DNA of 64,000 nt from Lonicera japonica. Taxonomy: Eukaryota > Streptophyta > Magnoliopsida > Dipsacales > Caprifoliaceae. The stretch is taken from NCBI GenBank assembly GCA_021464415.1, contig CM038468.1, positions 29,252,969-29,316,968 of the forward strand, given 5' to 3'. The translations under genes were made by a program, and so were the position numbers. This document shows, piece by piece, positions 23,938 through 34,737 of the stretch (positions are counted from its first letter, which is position 1; every line of letters begins with the position of its first letter). The notes under the pieces are model-generated. The model was not told the origin of the DNA. It did no database searches and saw only the letters and a program-made list of their open reading frames with translations.

Positions 23938-25088
23938 TAGGGGCGGACTCAAGAATTTTTTAAGGAATGCACTAATAGTAATAGACAAAAAAATTATAAA
24001 AAAAAATCGAAACTACAAACATACAATGAAAAGAAAATTTAATAGTATAATTTAAATATTTGAGTTCATACATAACGAAATGTATCTAACAAAGTTGAGC
24101 ACAAAGAGTTTTTAATTATTCGAATTCATGTATTACAAACTCTAAATCAATTTTCAAACTAAGGTCTCGTTCTATGTTCAGCAACATGCAATCGTTAAGA
24201 ACTACATCCCCCATTGAGTTGCGTATATATGTTTTGATGTTATTCATACTATAAAATGCTCTTTATGAACTTGCAGTAGAAACAAGAAAAGTCAATATAA
24301 GACGAATCAATCTATCAAGTATAGTACAATCCTCCAACTTTCTTTCCACAACTAGTTCTTGGAATAACTCGGCAAGGGTAGAAAGCTTATAAAACTCGGG
24401 ATCACAAACAATATCAAGCTTGTAATGCATTAGTTAAGAGCTCAATACACGAACATCTTGAGTAATGAAATCAGTTGAATAAAATTTTGTAGCAAGCATG
24501 CAAATGTTGTCATCTTAAAATGATCTAAAAGAGTCACTACAATCCAAAGCTATGCTAAGAATTAGTAGTTCTATTACGACATCATCAAATTTATATTTCA
24601 ACTTCATCAATTGAAAATCTATTGTGGTATTCAATTTATCAAAATAGTAGTGATGTTCAATCGTAATTTGATCACGTTGTTGGCAACGACTACTTGAACC
24701 CTCTCTTTATATGGAAAACTCATATTCATTACATCAATATTGTTCTTGGTGCAAAATAACAACATAGGTGCAAGGAAATTGTCCCAACCATTTTCTCTAA
24801 ATTGTTAGATAAGTTTTTTTTGTTGTTGAAACTAATTTCATCACATTCACAATATCTTGATATTTATGTTGCAAAGTTTGACAAAGTGTCGGTGATTCTC
24901 ATATGTTTAAAAGATTTATAGATAGTAGACTTATAATATTTGAGCTGGGCTAAGAGGTGGGTTAAAACTTAACAAAATGGTAGGCTTAAATTATTATTAT
25001 TATTATTATTAAGAGTGCTAGTAAATTTTTAAAAATTTTCCCTTTGTTAAAAGTTAAAACCACCCCATTCCATACGGATCCGCCCTTG
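23938..25088 (-). mobile_element. hAT transposon remnant with perfect 8-bp target duplication
   Basis: The termini are taggggcgga and, reverse-complemented from the other end, caagggcgga. The flanks are identical 8-bp copies of tgtaccgc at 23930-23937 and 25089-25096. TIRs of this form with 8-bp duplications define hAT elements. The interior encodes a broken transposase on the minus strand, so the element is deleted and immobile. At 1.15 kb it is well below the several kb of an autonomous copy. Confidence 0.88.
24080..24770 (-). pseudogene. hAT transposase C-terminal relic
   Basis: On the minus strand around 24320-24170 it reads DRLIRLILTFLVSTASS, a stop, then RAFYSMNNIKTYIRNSMGD and LNDCMLLNIERDL. 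This is the hAT C-terminal dimerisation region ('LPVSTA..ER.FS.M..IKT.LR..M...L...L'). The upstream piece (24690-24560) reads QITIEHHYYFDKLNTTIDFQ and LKYKFDDVVIELL, as in TTF-zinc-finger/ZMYM-type hAT proteins. Stops and shifts break the frame. Confidence 0.8.
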
Positions 25089-25096
25089 TGTACCGC

Positions 25097-26160
25097 ACCT
25101 TCAAGTTTACAAATAATCCATTCCTACATTAATGACTTAATGTACACATAATATAAAATTACTCGTAAATATTTGTAATAATTTTTCTTTACTTTTAACT
25201 ATGATTTTATTTAACTCCATTAAAATATGACTCGTATCATTATGGTATGGTTTAAGCCCCACTTGAATTTGAATATCAAATCTCCATTTTGCGAAGATCA
25301 TATGGTATACATAGAAGCAAAAGCAATTAATTGAAATAAAGCTTGCAAAATGGGCTTCTTCTTCTTCATTTTTCTTTTTTCGATCAAAGCAAAATATTTT
25401 GTAATGATTTAAAAACATTACATCAAAACATACTTCCAGTTTGAAGAATTTTTCTAAAACCGTACAAAAATTAGTAACAAGAACAAGCTTACAATATCTC
25501 AAGTCAAAACCTTAAAGAACAGGAGGACGACATGAGTACATAAATACATGTAAATAACATCATAATACAAACAACGATATATAAAGCCAATTTATAATGG
25601 AGGCGTCAATGCTAGCAAAAATAAAAAGAACAAACGAAGGAGTAAGTGTAGATCTTCAAACCCTGAGGAGAAGCTGCGTAGATGCGGACCGGAGAGAGGC
25701 CTCGCGGAGTGGTTTTTGATGAACAATGAACAAAAATAGAGAAAACAATTTAGGAAGGTAGCTCTAGGCTATCCCTTACAAACCGTTTGGATTGAAGGAA
25801 TGGGAAGAGAGCTCTAGGCTTCTCGGAGTGGTTTTTGCAAATATGTAGTGAAATTTGTAAAATTCATTTCAAGTTTGCAGTTAAAATTTTAATTTTGTTA
25901 ATAAATTTTCAAAAAATATTATATTTTTGGTGTTTCCCGATAAATCCAATAAAGAAAAAAGAAATGCAAATTGGGAAACAATAGACATAAGAAATAATTA
26001 ACAAATTAGTAAACAATTAATGTTAGGAAACAATTTGAAACTATAATAAATACGTGTATATATATTTGATATGGGTATATATGTCATATTCCAATACATT
26101 TAATTCTAATTTTGTTAATATTTCCATTTATTATGGTAATATAAGGTGTCCTTATATTAT
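25097..26160. other. Intergenic, nothing recognised
   Basis: AT-rich sequence. A 121-codon minus-strand open frame (25137-25502) has low-complexity composition and no motif. Around 25660-25820 there is a slightly GC-richer patch with a repeated 'agagctctaggctt' or 'tagctctaggct' word. Confidence 0.4.
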
Positions 26161-26169
26161 TAAAATATA

Positions 26170-26612
26170 GGCTAAATAATCAAAAAGTACAATAAACTTT
26201 ACATTTTTTTACAATTTGAATAACATACTTTTTTTTTGACATTTTTGACAATGAACTATTGTTTTGTTTTCATTTTGGTCACAAAATCACCAATAGTTCA
26301 CTGTCAAAAATGAAAATTTGCGACCAAAATGAAAACAAAACAATAGTTCATTGTCAAAATTATCAAAAAAAAATATGTTACCCAAATTGTAAAGTTCATT
26401 GTAACATACTTTTTTTTCGACATTTTTTACAATGAATTATTGTTTTGTTTTCATTTTGGTCACAAAATCACCAATAGTTCACTGTCAAATATGAAAATTT
26501 GTGACCAAAGTGAAAACAAAACAATAGTTCATTGTCAAAAATATCGAAAAAAAGTATGTTACCCAAATTGTAAAACTGTGTAAAATTCATTGTATTTTTT
26601 GATCATTTAGCC
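26170..26612. mobile_element. MULE-type MITE, doubled hairpin, perfect 9-bp target duplication
   Basis: The ends GGCTAAATAATCAAAAAG and, inverted, GGCTAAATGATCAAAAAA are long terminal inverted repeats. The flanks are identical 9-bp taaaatata at 26161-26169 and 26613-26621, the Mutator signature length. The interior is a palindrome ('caatgaactattgttttg' and its complement) repeated in tandem, so the element could fold into two consecutive hairpins. It has no coding capacity. Confidence 0.85.
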
Positions 26613-26621
26613 TAAAATATA

Positions 26622-27621
26622 TTATCATGAACTTTCTGCGAAAATGTAATCATATATAAGGGATTTTTCTCTCATTTTTCCTTTGTTTTTTGGATTCATA
26701 ACATTTCTCTAGAAAAAACAAGAGATAAATACTATGTAATTCAAAAAGTGTCCAAATTGGTATTTTCTAAGGCCGGTAGCTTATAATTATATATTAGAGA
26801 AACACATAAATAAGACACATTTTAAAAACACGCTGAGTTAACCTTGCGCATGACATATGACTATATGAGTAAGAATTTTTAATGAAAATTAATTGTTTTT
26901 TTTTTATTAACAGTTGTCTCCTCTCTCCTCCCTCCAATATCCTCCATACCCATCTCCCTCGAGAACAAAAAATGGATTTGTCCCCATATCCATGTTTCTC
27001 CCGAAGCTCTTATCTCTCTCTTCTCTTCATTTAAAATTTTCAGACATACTATATTGTCTTATATACCCATAAATTAGACAGACAATGCAATATTAATTAA
27101 TTAGATCATATATACATATAATGCGTGTGCTATTCAGATATGTCTAGTTAAAACTAAAATATAAATCAAAAATATTATATGCTTTAGTGGTTAAACAACA
27201 AATTATCTTAATGCAAAAAGAAACTGCAGGTGTAAAATATGAAATTTAAAAGTTTAACACAACTTTATAACGATTGAAATTAGTCTTAACTTTGTATGAT
27301 TGTATAGATATAATTATTATTACTAATTAAAGTGAAGAAACAAATGTGCTAAAAATGTGGGATACATAATCAACTTGACAAAGGGGAAATTTTTTTTATC
27401 TGCAATGATATTGATAAAAGCTATAAATCGTCCGTCCTTGATGCTGAACTATGTCATTTACTAAAAATAATGGGTTTTATACAAATGGTCAAAAAGTAAT
27501 GTTATTTATTAAAACCATTCAAACTTTATAATAATTTTTTTGAAAAGCTTTTTCCAATTCTTGACGACCCAAAAATATAAACTAAACTAGGCCGAGAGTA
27601 GCCTGGAAAAAATTTGATGAA
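26622..27621. other. Intergenic, nothing recognised
   Basis: AT-rich sequence with a pyrimidine-rich patch at 26920-27025. No domain, inverted end or target duplication was noticed. Confidence 0.4.
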
Positions 27622-27784
27622 GGCAAAATTGGATGGGGTTATGGGGTTCCAATGATAAAACGACACGTGTCTATTTTTATCTATTTAAATCAAATGAAAA
27701 AATGAAAAAAAAAAATAATTTTAGATGAGAGTGAACACTTGTTATTTTATCATTGAAGATCTCATGACCCCATCCAATTTTGCC
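27622..27784. mobile_element. 163-bp hairpin MITE
   Basis: ggcaaaattggatggggtt at the left end is complementary to the right end (..catccaattttgcc). The inverted arms extend about 40 bases with mismatches (ccaatgataaaa against ttttatcattg). The target duplication could not be fixed, so the superfamily is open. Confidence 0.6.
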
Positions 27785-28243
27785 CCAATCAAAAATGAAC
27801 TCGAGTAGTCTAGTCATATTGAATTCAGTGTTATGAATTCGATTAGAGTTTTTCGGGTAAAGTTTTAGTTGGTGTAAAATTTTTAGAGTAAATAATTTAA
27901 ATGGTTATTAAACTTTGAGCTTAGTAATATTTTAGCTATTAAACTTTAAATTGAATTATTTTTACCATCTAATTTTAAAATGAGTATTACTTTAATCACT
28001 CTATTAAATTTGACTATTAAATTAGATAGAATTATGCAGTAAACAAAAGTTATGAGTTCATTTAAAGGTGTTTTAGAATAGGCTCAGCCCAACCACAACG
28101 ATCACTTCTTTCTTCATTTTATTAATTTTGAAAAATGAATGAAGTAATTGTTGTTTATTGGTTTAAGACTTTTTTTATTTTATTTTACAACATAACAAAA
28201 ATACTTTTAAACAAAGTTACTTGGATAGTCATATGGTTTCAAT

Positions 28244-28808
28244 TAGGGGTGTTGTCAGAAATCCGAAAACCGAACGAACGAACTGAACCGATCCGTTGCA
28301 ATCCGAAATTTTTCGAACTAAAATCAAAAACCGAAACTGATTGATTTGGGTTGGGGATTCGGAGTCCCCGAATTGGACCGAAAAAATCGAATATTTTAAA
28401 AAAATAAATTTGCTAACTTAATATAATTACTTAAGTTGTCTTACAATACGTTAAAAAAAAAAAAAAAAAACTTTTTTACAACATTTACATTATATAAATG
28501 ACACAACCCTATGGATTATTTATATTTACAAATAATTACTTAAGCTAATTATTAAAATAAATACATTATATAAATTTTTTGTAGCGCCTTTTGAGTGAAT
28601 TTATATTTTTAGTGCAATTTTGAACTAAAGTTTTAACAATACAAAAAAAAACTAAATGAGACCGAAACTGAATAATTTGAATAGTGTTTGGATTTCATAG
28701 GTACTAAAACCGAAATCGAACCGAACCGAACCGAAATCGAATTATAAAATTTGAGGAGGGTTTGGGGTACCCTAATTTTTATTCCGACTAAAATCGAGAA
28801 CACCCCTA
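28244..28808. mobile_element. hAT-type MITE, 565 bp, perfect 8-bp target duplication
   Basis: Termini are taggggtgtt and aacaccccta, perfect 10-bp inverted repeats. Flanks are identical gtttcaat at 28236-28243 and 28809-28816. The interior has 'ccgaaccgaaccgaa' words near both ends, as is common in plant hAT MITEs. A poly-A run lies at about 28453-28470. It sits about 390 bp upstream of the NLR relic. Confidence 0.88.
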
Positions 28809-29198
28809 GTTTCAATTCATCCAATTTAATAATTAAATTGAACGGATTGAAGTGTTTATTCAAATTTTTATTGCACAATAAAAAATTAATGAAAATGCGC
28901 AAAAACTGAAATAAACGTAAAGATGAGGCGACGTAAGTGACTTTGACGCGCATTTTTTTTTTTTTATTTCAATTTTTGAGATGCTTTTGTCATCAACCCA
29001 AACAAATTTCCACCATACGTACAGATATATGCCCTTCACACAGACTGATAAACCCAGCTATTACCTTCTTTCATCAATCTCAATGTCAATCTCAAACCCT
29101 AATTCAACTCAATTCACAGAAACACCGTCCAATCATGTACACTAAAAAATTCAGATGACAACTCCAAATTGTTCAACGAAACTTCATCAATTGACAAA

Positions 29199-29633
29199 AT
29201 GGAAGAAGAATCTCCAATTCGCCTTAAAAATGAAGCAACTAAACTACTAATTCGAAGGCTTACTTCAACAACACAAAAGCAACTCGATGCTATCTCCATA
29301 GTAGGAATTGCTGGGATTGGTAACACCTCTTTGGCTAAAACAGTCTATGAAAATCCATCTGTTGTTTATCACTTTCACACTCGCATTTGGTTCACAGTTT
29401 CTCATTTTAGAGATAATAGGAAAATTCTGTGTCATATCTTAACTTGTTTGAAATCACGATTTGATAGTTGTAGTTTTCGTTGTATGCAGTTTTTGATAGA
29501 AAATGAAAGTTGGGTTCTATTGGAAGAAAATCTGGGGAAAAAGAAGAGGAAAGAGATTTTGTTTACTAAAGGTAATGTTTGGTCATCAAGGATGAGTGGT
29601 CAAGTGTGGAGGAAAAAATGTGGTGGGATTTGA
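29199..29633 (+). pseudogene. Partial NB-ARC copy upstream of the NLR relic
   Basis: The open frame starts MEEESPIRLKNEATKLL (ATG at 29199) and continues through QKQLDAISIVGIAGIGNTSL, AKTVYENPSV and RIWFTVSHFRDNRK. This is the P-loop part of an R1-like NB-ARC. The Walker lysine is replaced (GIGNTS where the family has GLGKTT), so nucleotide binding is unlikely. It then jumps to FLIENESWVLLEENLGKKK, a segment that normally lies about 130 residues further on, so kinase-2 and RNBS-B are deleted. It ends at 29633 and overlaps the next NB-ARC copy, a tandem partial duplication. Confidence 0.75.
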
Positions 29634-31795
29634 TGATGAGGCTATGAAATTGATTGAGCGGCTTACCAGAATGCAAAAGCAGCTTGAGGTTATCTCGATC
29701 GTGGGTATGGGTGGACACGGTAAAACAATATTGGCTAGAAAAGTTTACAATGATCCGTACGTTCTGCACTATTTCTCCATTCGTTCATGGACCTCTGTGT
29801 CTCAATAGTATCAAAAGAGGGATTTGTTGCTTGCCATATTAGATTCAATTTCAATTTTTCAATTTAACGATGAAATTTATAAGATGAGTGAGCAGGAGTT
29901 AAGTGAGGAATTGAGAAGAAGTTTGATAGGTCATAGATATCTGATTGTGATGGATGACATATGGGATATTGGGGCTTGGGACGATTTGAAGAGATCTATT
30001 CCAAATAAACGAAATGGAAGTAGGATTATAATTACTAGTCAGGTCATGGACGTGGGTTTGGCTGCACAACTGATTGGTGATCCCCATTATTTGGGCTTTT
30101 TAACCGAAAATGACAGTTGGATTCTATTGCAACAGAAAGTATTCCAAGAAGAAAGTTGCCCTCAAGAGTTGATAGAGATCGGCAAGGAAATTACGAGAAA
30201 ATGTCAAGGTTTACCACTTGCAGTTGTTGTGATAGTGGGTCTTTTGGCAAATAAAACGACTCCTGACTGGTGGAGTCAAGTATCTGAAAGTGTGAGTTCG
30301 TACATTTTTAGGGATCCAAAAGAATATATGGAGACATTGGCACTAAGTTACAACCACTTACCTCAACACTTGAAACCTTGTTTCTCTATTTCAGAGCATT
30401 CTCTAAAGACTATGACATTCCAGTTTGGAAGTTGATTTTGTTATGGATTGCCGAGGGATTTATATGTCAAATTGGGGGGAAAAAGTTCGAGGATGTAGCG
30501 AAGGATTACTTGATGGATTTAATCAATAGAAATCTGGTCATAGTAGCCGAAAAAGGGTCTGATGGAGGAATTAAAGCATGTCGCATCCACAATCTGTTGC
30601 ATGATTTGTGCTCAAGAAAAGCTAAACAACATAATTTCTTGCAGCAACTTTACTATAAAGTACCAAATTCCTTTTGTTCTACTTTGACCCGCATATGCAT
30701 CCATTCTAGAGTTCACTATCACGCTTCGTCAACTCCTTCTGCCCATCCACTTGTTAGCTCTCCTGTGCTTTGCCTATGAGCATTCAAACAAATTTCACCT
30801 CAACTACATGTCCTTCATTTGTCGATCCTATAAACTTCTTAGTGTTGGATTTATCGGCTATCAATATCTTATTCTTTCGTAGAGAAATACTACACCCACA
30901 TAATTTAAGGTACTTGGCACTTTGGCTCGAGTACGTTAGTCTTCCAACGTTGATTCACAATCTCCAGAACCTTGAAACCCTTATTGTAAAATCTGGTAGG
31001 ATATTTAATATTCCTCGGAACACTTGGAAGATGGTTAAACTGAGACATCTCTATATCAAATCAAGGGTACCAAACGATATTGACGACCCTTCTTTTGAAG
31101 AAGGATGTACTAGTGATGGCTTTCCCCCAATGGTAGAAAACCTCCAAACCATCTCGTTTGTGCACTATTCTCAGTCTTGCCAGGATGTTTTGGCAAGAAG
31201 TCCCAATCTCAGAAAGTTGGGTTTTCATGGACCTTTGTTATCAGGGTCAAACGCTTCAACTTTTCCTAATCTAAGGTCTCTTGAGCACCTTGAAAAACTA
31301 AAATTGTCAAACACCATGACAATTTTCCTTATCTCAGGACCCAATTCAATGAAGTTTCCCGACAGTTTTAAAAGGCTGACTTTATCAGGAACTGCTCTGA
31401 TGTGGAAAGAAATGTGGATAATTGGGATGCTACCCAATCTTGAGGTTCTCAAATTAGGAAACAATGCTTGTGTTGGACGATGTTGGGATACAAATGATGG
31501 GGGTTTCCATCGACTAAAATTCTTGAAGTTCCAAAGATTGGATATTGTGCAGTGGGATGCTTCTAGTAACCACTTTCCAACTCTTAGGCATTTAGTATTG
31601 CACAGTTGTGAAAAACTAGAAGTCGTCCCACCTGGTCTTGGGGATATATCCATGCTCGAGGTTATCGAGGTAAATTGGTGTAGAGATTCTACTGCAAATT
31701 CTGCCCTTTTCATTCACAAAGACCAAGAGGATATGGGAAATGATTTTCTGAAGATCCTTATAAAGCCCCCTCTAAACTATGCCAGGAAACAATAG
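29606..31795 (+). pseudogene. R1-type CC-NB-ARC-LRR disease-resistance gene relic
   Basis: Intracellular immune receptor of the R1/late-blight-homologue NLR group, broken. Domains in order: VVGFDDEAMKLIERL, P-loop GMGGHGKTIL (29704-29733), kinase-2 YLIVMDDIWD (about 29938-29967), GSRIIITSQ, GLPLA (about 30208-30225), LSYNHLPQHLKPCF, WIAEGFI, MHD-like IHNLLHDLC (about 30585-30611), then leucine-rich repeats to the stop at 31795 (NLRYLALW, LRHLYIKS, NLRKLGFHG, LEHLEKLKLS, LEVLKLGNN, LKFLKFQRLD). Lesions: in-frame TAG at 29806-29808, a base missing near 30384, and frame changes near 30735-30760 and 30840. The N-terminal coiled coil of the family (several hundred residues) is absent. No intron is needed to read it. 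Confidence 0.88.
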
Positions 31796-32034
31796 CCTTG
31801 GAAACTCTTTGGTTCCCCGACAAGGTAAATAAGAATGTATTAGAAAGCATATTTTTCTGAGACTTGCTGATTTTTAGTGAATGTTGTTATGACCATTGAC
31901 TTGTACATGAGAACATTCTTCAACCCTAAGGCACCACTTGTTTCCGGGTGAAATATTTATCTGGGTATAACTTGTTACTTTTCGTGCCGAACCAAGTAGG
32001 TTCCTAGCTTCTTCTTTTCAACTTTAATTATATA
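31796..32034. other. Short 3' flank of the NLR relic
   Basis: No feature recognised before the next Helitron. Confidence 0.4.
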
Positions 32035-32664
32035 TCTGTACTATATATAAAAGTACGAATACTTTTAATGTTTTTCCTCTTTTTTGTGAAGACAAATACG
32101 CCCTTTGATTTTAAACAAAAGATTCATGTAGCTGTGACCGAGTAAAACATTTATGTTAATTTTTGTTCACTATTTTAATATTTAGCTGTTATATTATGAT
32201 TTATTATTTATGTGAATGTTATATTATTGTTTGGTACTGTGGTAAAACATTCACATCATTGGGATATATAATCTATTATTTATATTATTATTTGGTACTG
32301 TGTATAATAAATTAATAATCCATGTTTAATAGAATTAACTATCTACTAATTCTAAAACTTAGTAAAAATATATTACTCTCTTATATATCTAATAAAGAGT
32401 CTACTTAGCCACCTATGTACTAAAAAATTCAACGCGACAAATTTTTGGCATTTATCTACAACATTTTTTTCTATAGTTTACGGATTCTATGATATTCTTA
32501 TAATTATTAATTGAATTTTACACTTGATATTATGTTTTGTGTATTTGTTATTATTTTTATTTCATACTAATTATTCAATTCTTAGTATTTAAGTATTCAT
32601 TAATAGGCTTAATGACATTTGTCAAGCATTAAAACCACGTGTAATGCACGTGCACAAAAACTAG
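32035..32664 (+). mobile_element. Non-autonomous Helitron, 630 bp
   Basis: The 5' end is TCTGTACTATATATAAAAG, after A at 32034. The 3' end is CTAG at 32661-32664, before T at 32665. A hairpin CACGTG-taatg-CACGTG (32636-32652) lies eight bases upstream of CTAG. The last about 150 bp are closely similar to the reverse complement of 42650-42810, so it shares a family with that element. Confidence 0.8.
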
Positions 32665-33355
32665 TGTATATAAACACAAATACACACACTCATGTATCAA
32701 TATATGACTGAATGTATACAAAGATATATATATATATATCTTGTCTGGTTAGCTGTGAAATATTTTTCACCCTGAACCAAATAGTGTCTTAACTTCTTTC
32801 ACGTTTTAATTACATTTGTTTGTACATATAAACAACACTCATTTGTGTTTATTTTCGAATTAATGTATATGTTATGCATATACATGTGTCAGAATTAACA
32901 TGATTTTTGAGTGATGTTATTTGTGTACATATATAAGTATATCTGTTTATAAGTTTGTGTTTGTGTGTGTGTGGACATGTAAGCTTAGTGAGGGATAGAC
33001 TTGGGAGGAAGACTTGCTAGTGCATGCAACCTGACTTTAAACATCATTTATAGGCATTGGTTACTATCTTCTTTCAGTTACCTTTTAAAGGGATCCAAGG
33101 GTTCTACCATTACAATAAGGGATGTCTTTTATGGAAGTACCAATATGATACTCATATATGTTGGATATACATTTGAATATACTGAGTGCTTGTTTGCTTG
33201 CTTACACAAGCGCGCACGCACCTATAGATATGTATGAGATATCAATTATGTGAAGCAATATTACTTCTTGAAAATTATAATTCATTGGCCTTCAAACAAA
33301 GAATATTCAGTTTTCAGTATTTGATGTAATATCCTTATTTTTATCGACTCATTGC
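32665..33355. other. Intergenic with AT microsatellites
   Basis: TA and TG/TA simple repeats, and a 78-codon open frame at 33001-33237 without a recognisable domain. Confidence 0.4.
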
Positions 33356-33645
33356 AACTGTTGCCCCTTTTCAGGAAGATTCTGGATACTCATACTCTGG
33401 GTCTGGTGGGGGACTGGAATTTTGACTAGTAAGAATTATCATTCCCTTAACATTTTTTTTATGCTTCTTATATTCCCAAAAGCTTAAGTTGTGGGGTAGT
33501 TGGCCAACAATGTATATCATGCATTCTAATAATAATGAATTGATTATCTGGTTTTATATTCAACAACCAAGCCAGCAATCCTGGCGGAGTGGATTATTTA
33601 TCCAATTTTGAACCCCTTGAGTATTCAGAATGTAAATCTTCTTAC
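33356..33645 (+). pseudogene. Relic of NIPA exon 2 with flanking introns
   Basis: After a T/C-rich AG acceptor (33373-33374) comes an exon-2-like 54-nt stretch containing GGATACTCATACT and GGACTGGAATTTTGACTA, then a GTAAG donor. NIPA exon 2 (13380-13436) has the same layout: ggttattcatact ... gctggaatgatagcca, then gtaag. Similarity continues into the intron: 'atccaattttgaaccccttg' here against 'atccaattttgaccccttat' at 13573-13592. The exon is three bases shorter than the real one. No other NIPA exon was found nearby, so it is an isolated duplicated fragment. Confidence 0.65.
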
Positions 33646-34268
33646 TAATGTTTACCCCAGGTATTGACAAGAAGCCTTGAATTCAATCGATGTTAACATG
33701 CCTAATGCGAGAATGCGAAAATCTTCAGCGTTTGTCTTTTCTTTTCGGTCCTTCCTTGAAGAGTGCTTTACTAATACTCTTCTTTTGGTTTAAGATCCTT
33801 TATGGTTTCTCATAGGTAGCTGATAGGAGAGTTCTATTGTGTGTGAAGAAAAGTTAGCAAAAGTAATGATATTATTACCAGCATATATACAGGAGATTCT
33901 TTGCTTGAGAGCTCAGAGACTTTAGATCATCACAAATTGACGGACAATGTCCTTCCTATCAGGTTAAAACCTTATCAGGTAAACACATGATTCTCCTTGC
34001 AAATTAGTTGCCTTAGTACTCTTGTAAATAAAGATGGCATCTATTGAGCTGAATTCACAAAAGCGTACAAATGTGTTGACTGGAATTGCTGAGATCCATG
34101 CCTAAAGGAAGAGGTTGTGATATTAAAGGAGAAGGGAAATTGATTGAGGATTATTGCTTGCCCCATTTTCTTCTCTTTGTTAAGAGTAAGGAGAAGGCCG
34201 AAACCACATAGCCCTCTATTTTCATTAACTCATTTTCTCATTCTATCTATCTCGGTCACTCTCGGACT

Positions 34269-34721
34269 CCTTTTTTTTTTTTTTAGGAAATAAATTTTTT
34301 ATAAATTCTCAAAATATAAGTACAAAGTGAAGGGGGACAAGCTGTCCACCACCAGTACATAAACAAAAAGACAAGCATGATAAGAATCAAATACAACCAA
34401 CGCTTTCTTAAAATAAGATGCACACGATAACTTTTCGCAAAGGATTATAGCCTTCCAATTAAGTTTAATGTATTCCACCCAACAATGCTTAAACGATTTG
34501 GAATTTGAAGCCCATAGTGATGCCACAAATCTGATTCTTTCCCATAGCAATTCTTTTTCTTCCTCCTTTCCTTCAAAAATCCTATTATTCATTTCTATCC
34601 AAATCATCCACATAACTGCCACTTTGATGCACCTCCACAAGACCCTGCTTTTTGGTATATCTCCATCTATGTTAATATCCATAGGAAGAAGATCCACCCC
34701 AGATTTTGGAAGGACCCAACA
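34269..34721 (-). mobile_element. 5'-truncated L1-type LINE with 16-bp target duplication
   Basis: Flanked by identical 16-bp copies of cggtcactctcggact (34253-34268 and 34722-34737). On the minus strand it ends in a poly-A (seen as T at 34271-34284), as LINEs do. The minus-strand open frame (34697-34299) reads LWRCIKVAVMWMIWIEMNNR, IFEGKEEEKELLWERIRF and ASLWASNSKSFK. This is the C-terminal region following LINE reverse transcriptase. Only the last 453 bp inserted, a typical 5' truncation. The intact frame and perfect duplication suggest a fairly young insertion. Confidence 0.9.
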
Positions 34722-34737
34722 CGGTCACTCTCGGACT

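Noticed and set aside
25137..25502. 121-codon minus-strand open frame
   Set aside because: Low-complexity Phe/Lys/Ile-rich translation expected from AT-rich DNA; no domain.
31225..31713. 162-codon minus-strand open frame
   Set aside because: Antisense of the leucine-rich repeats of the NLR relic.
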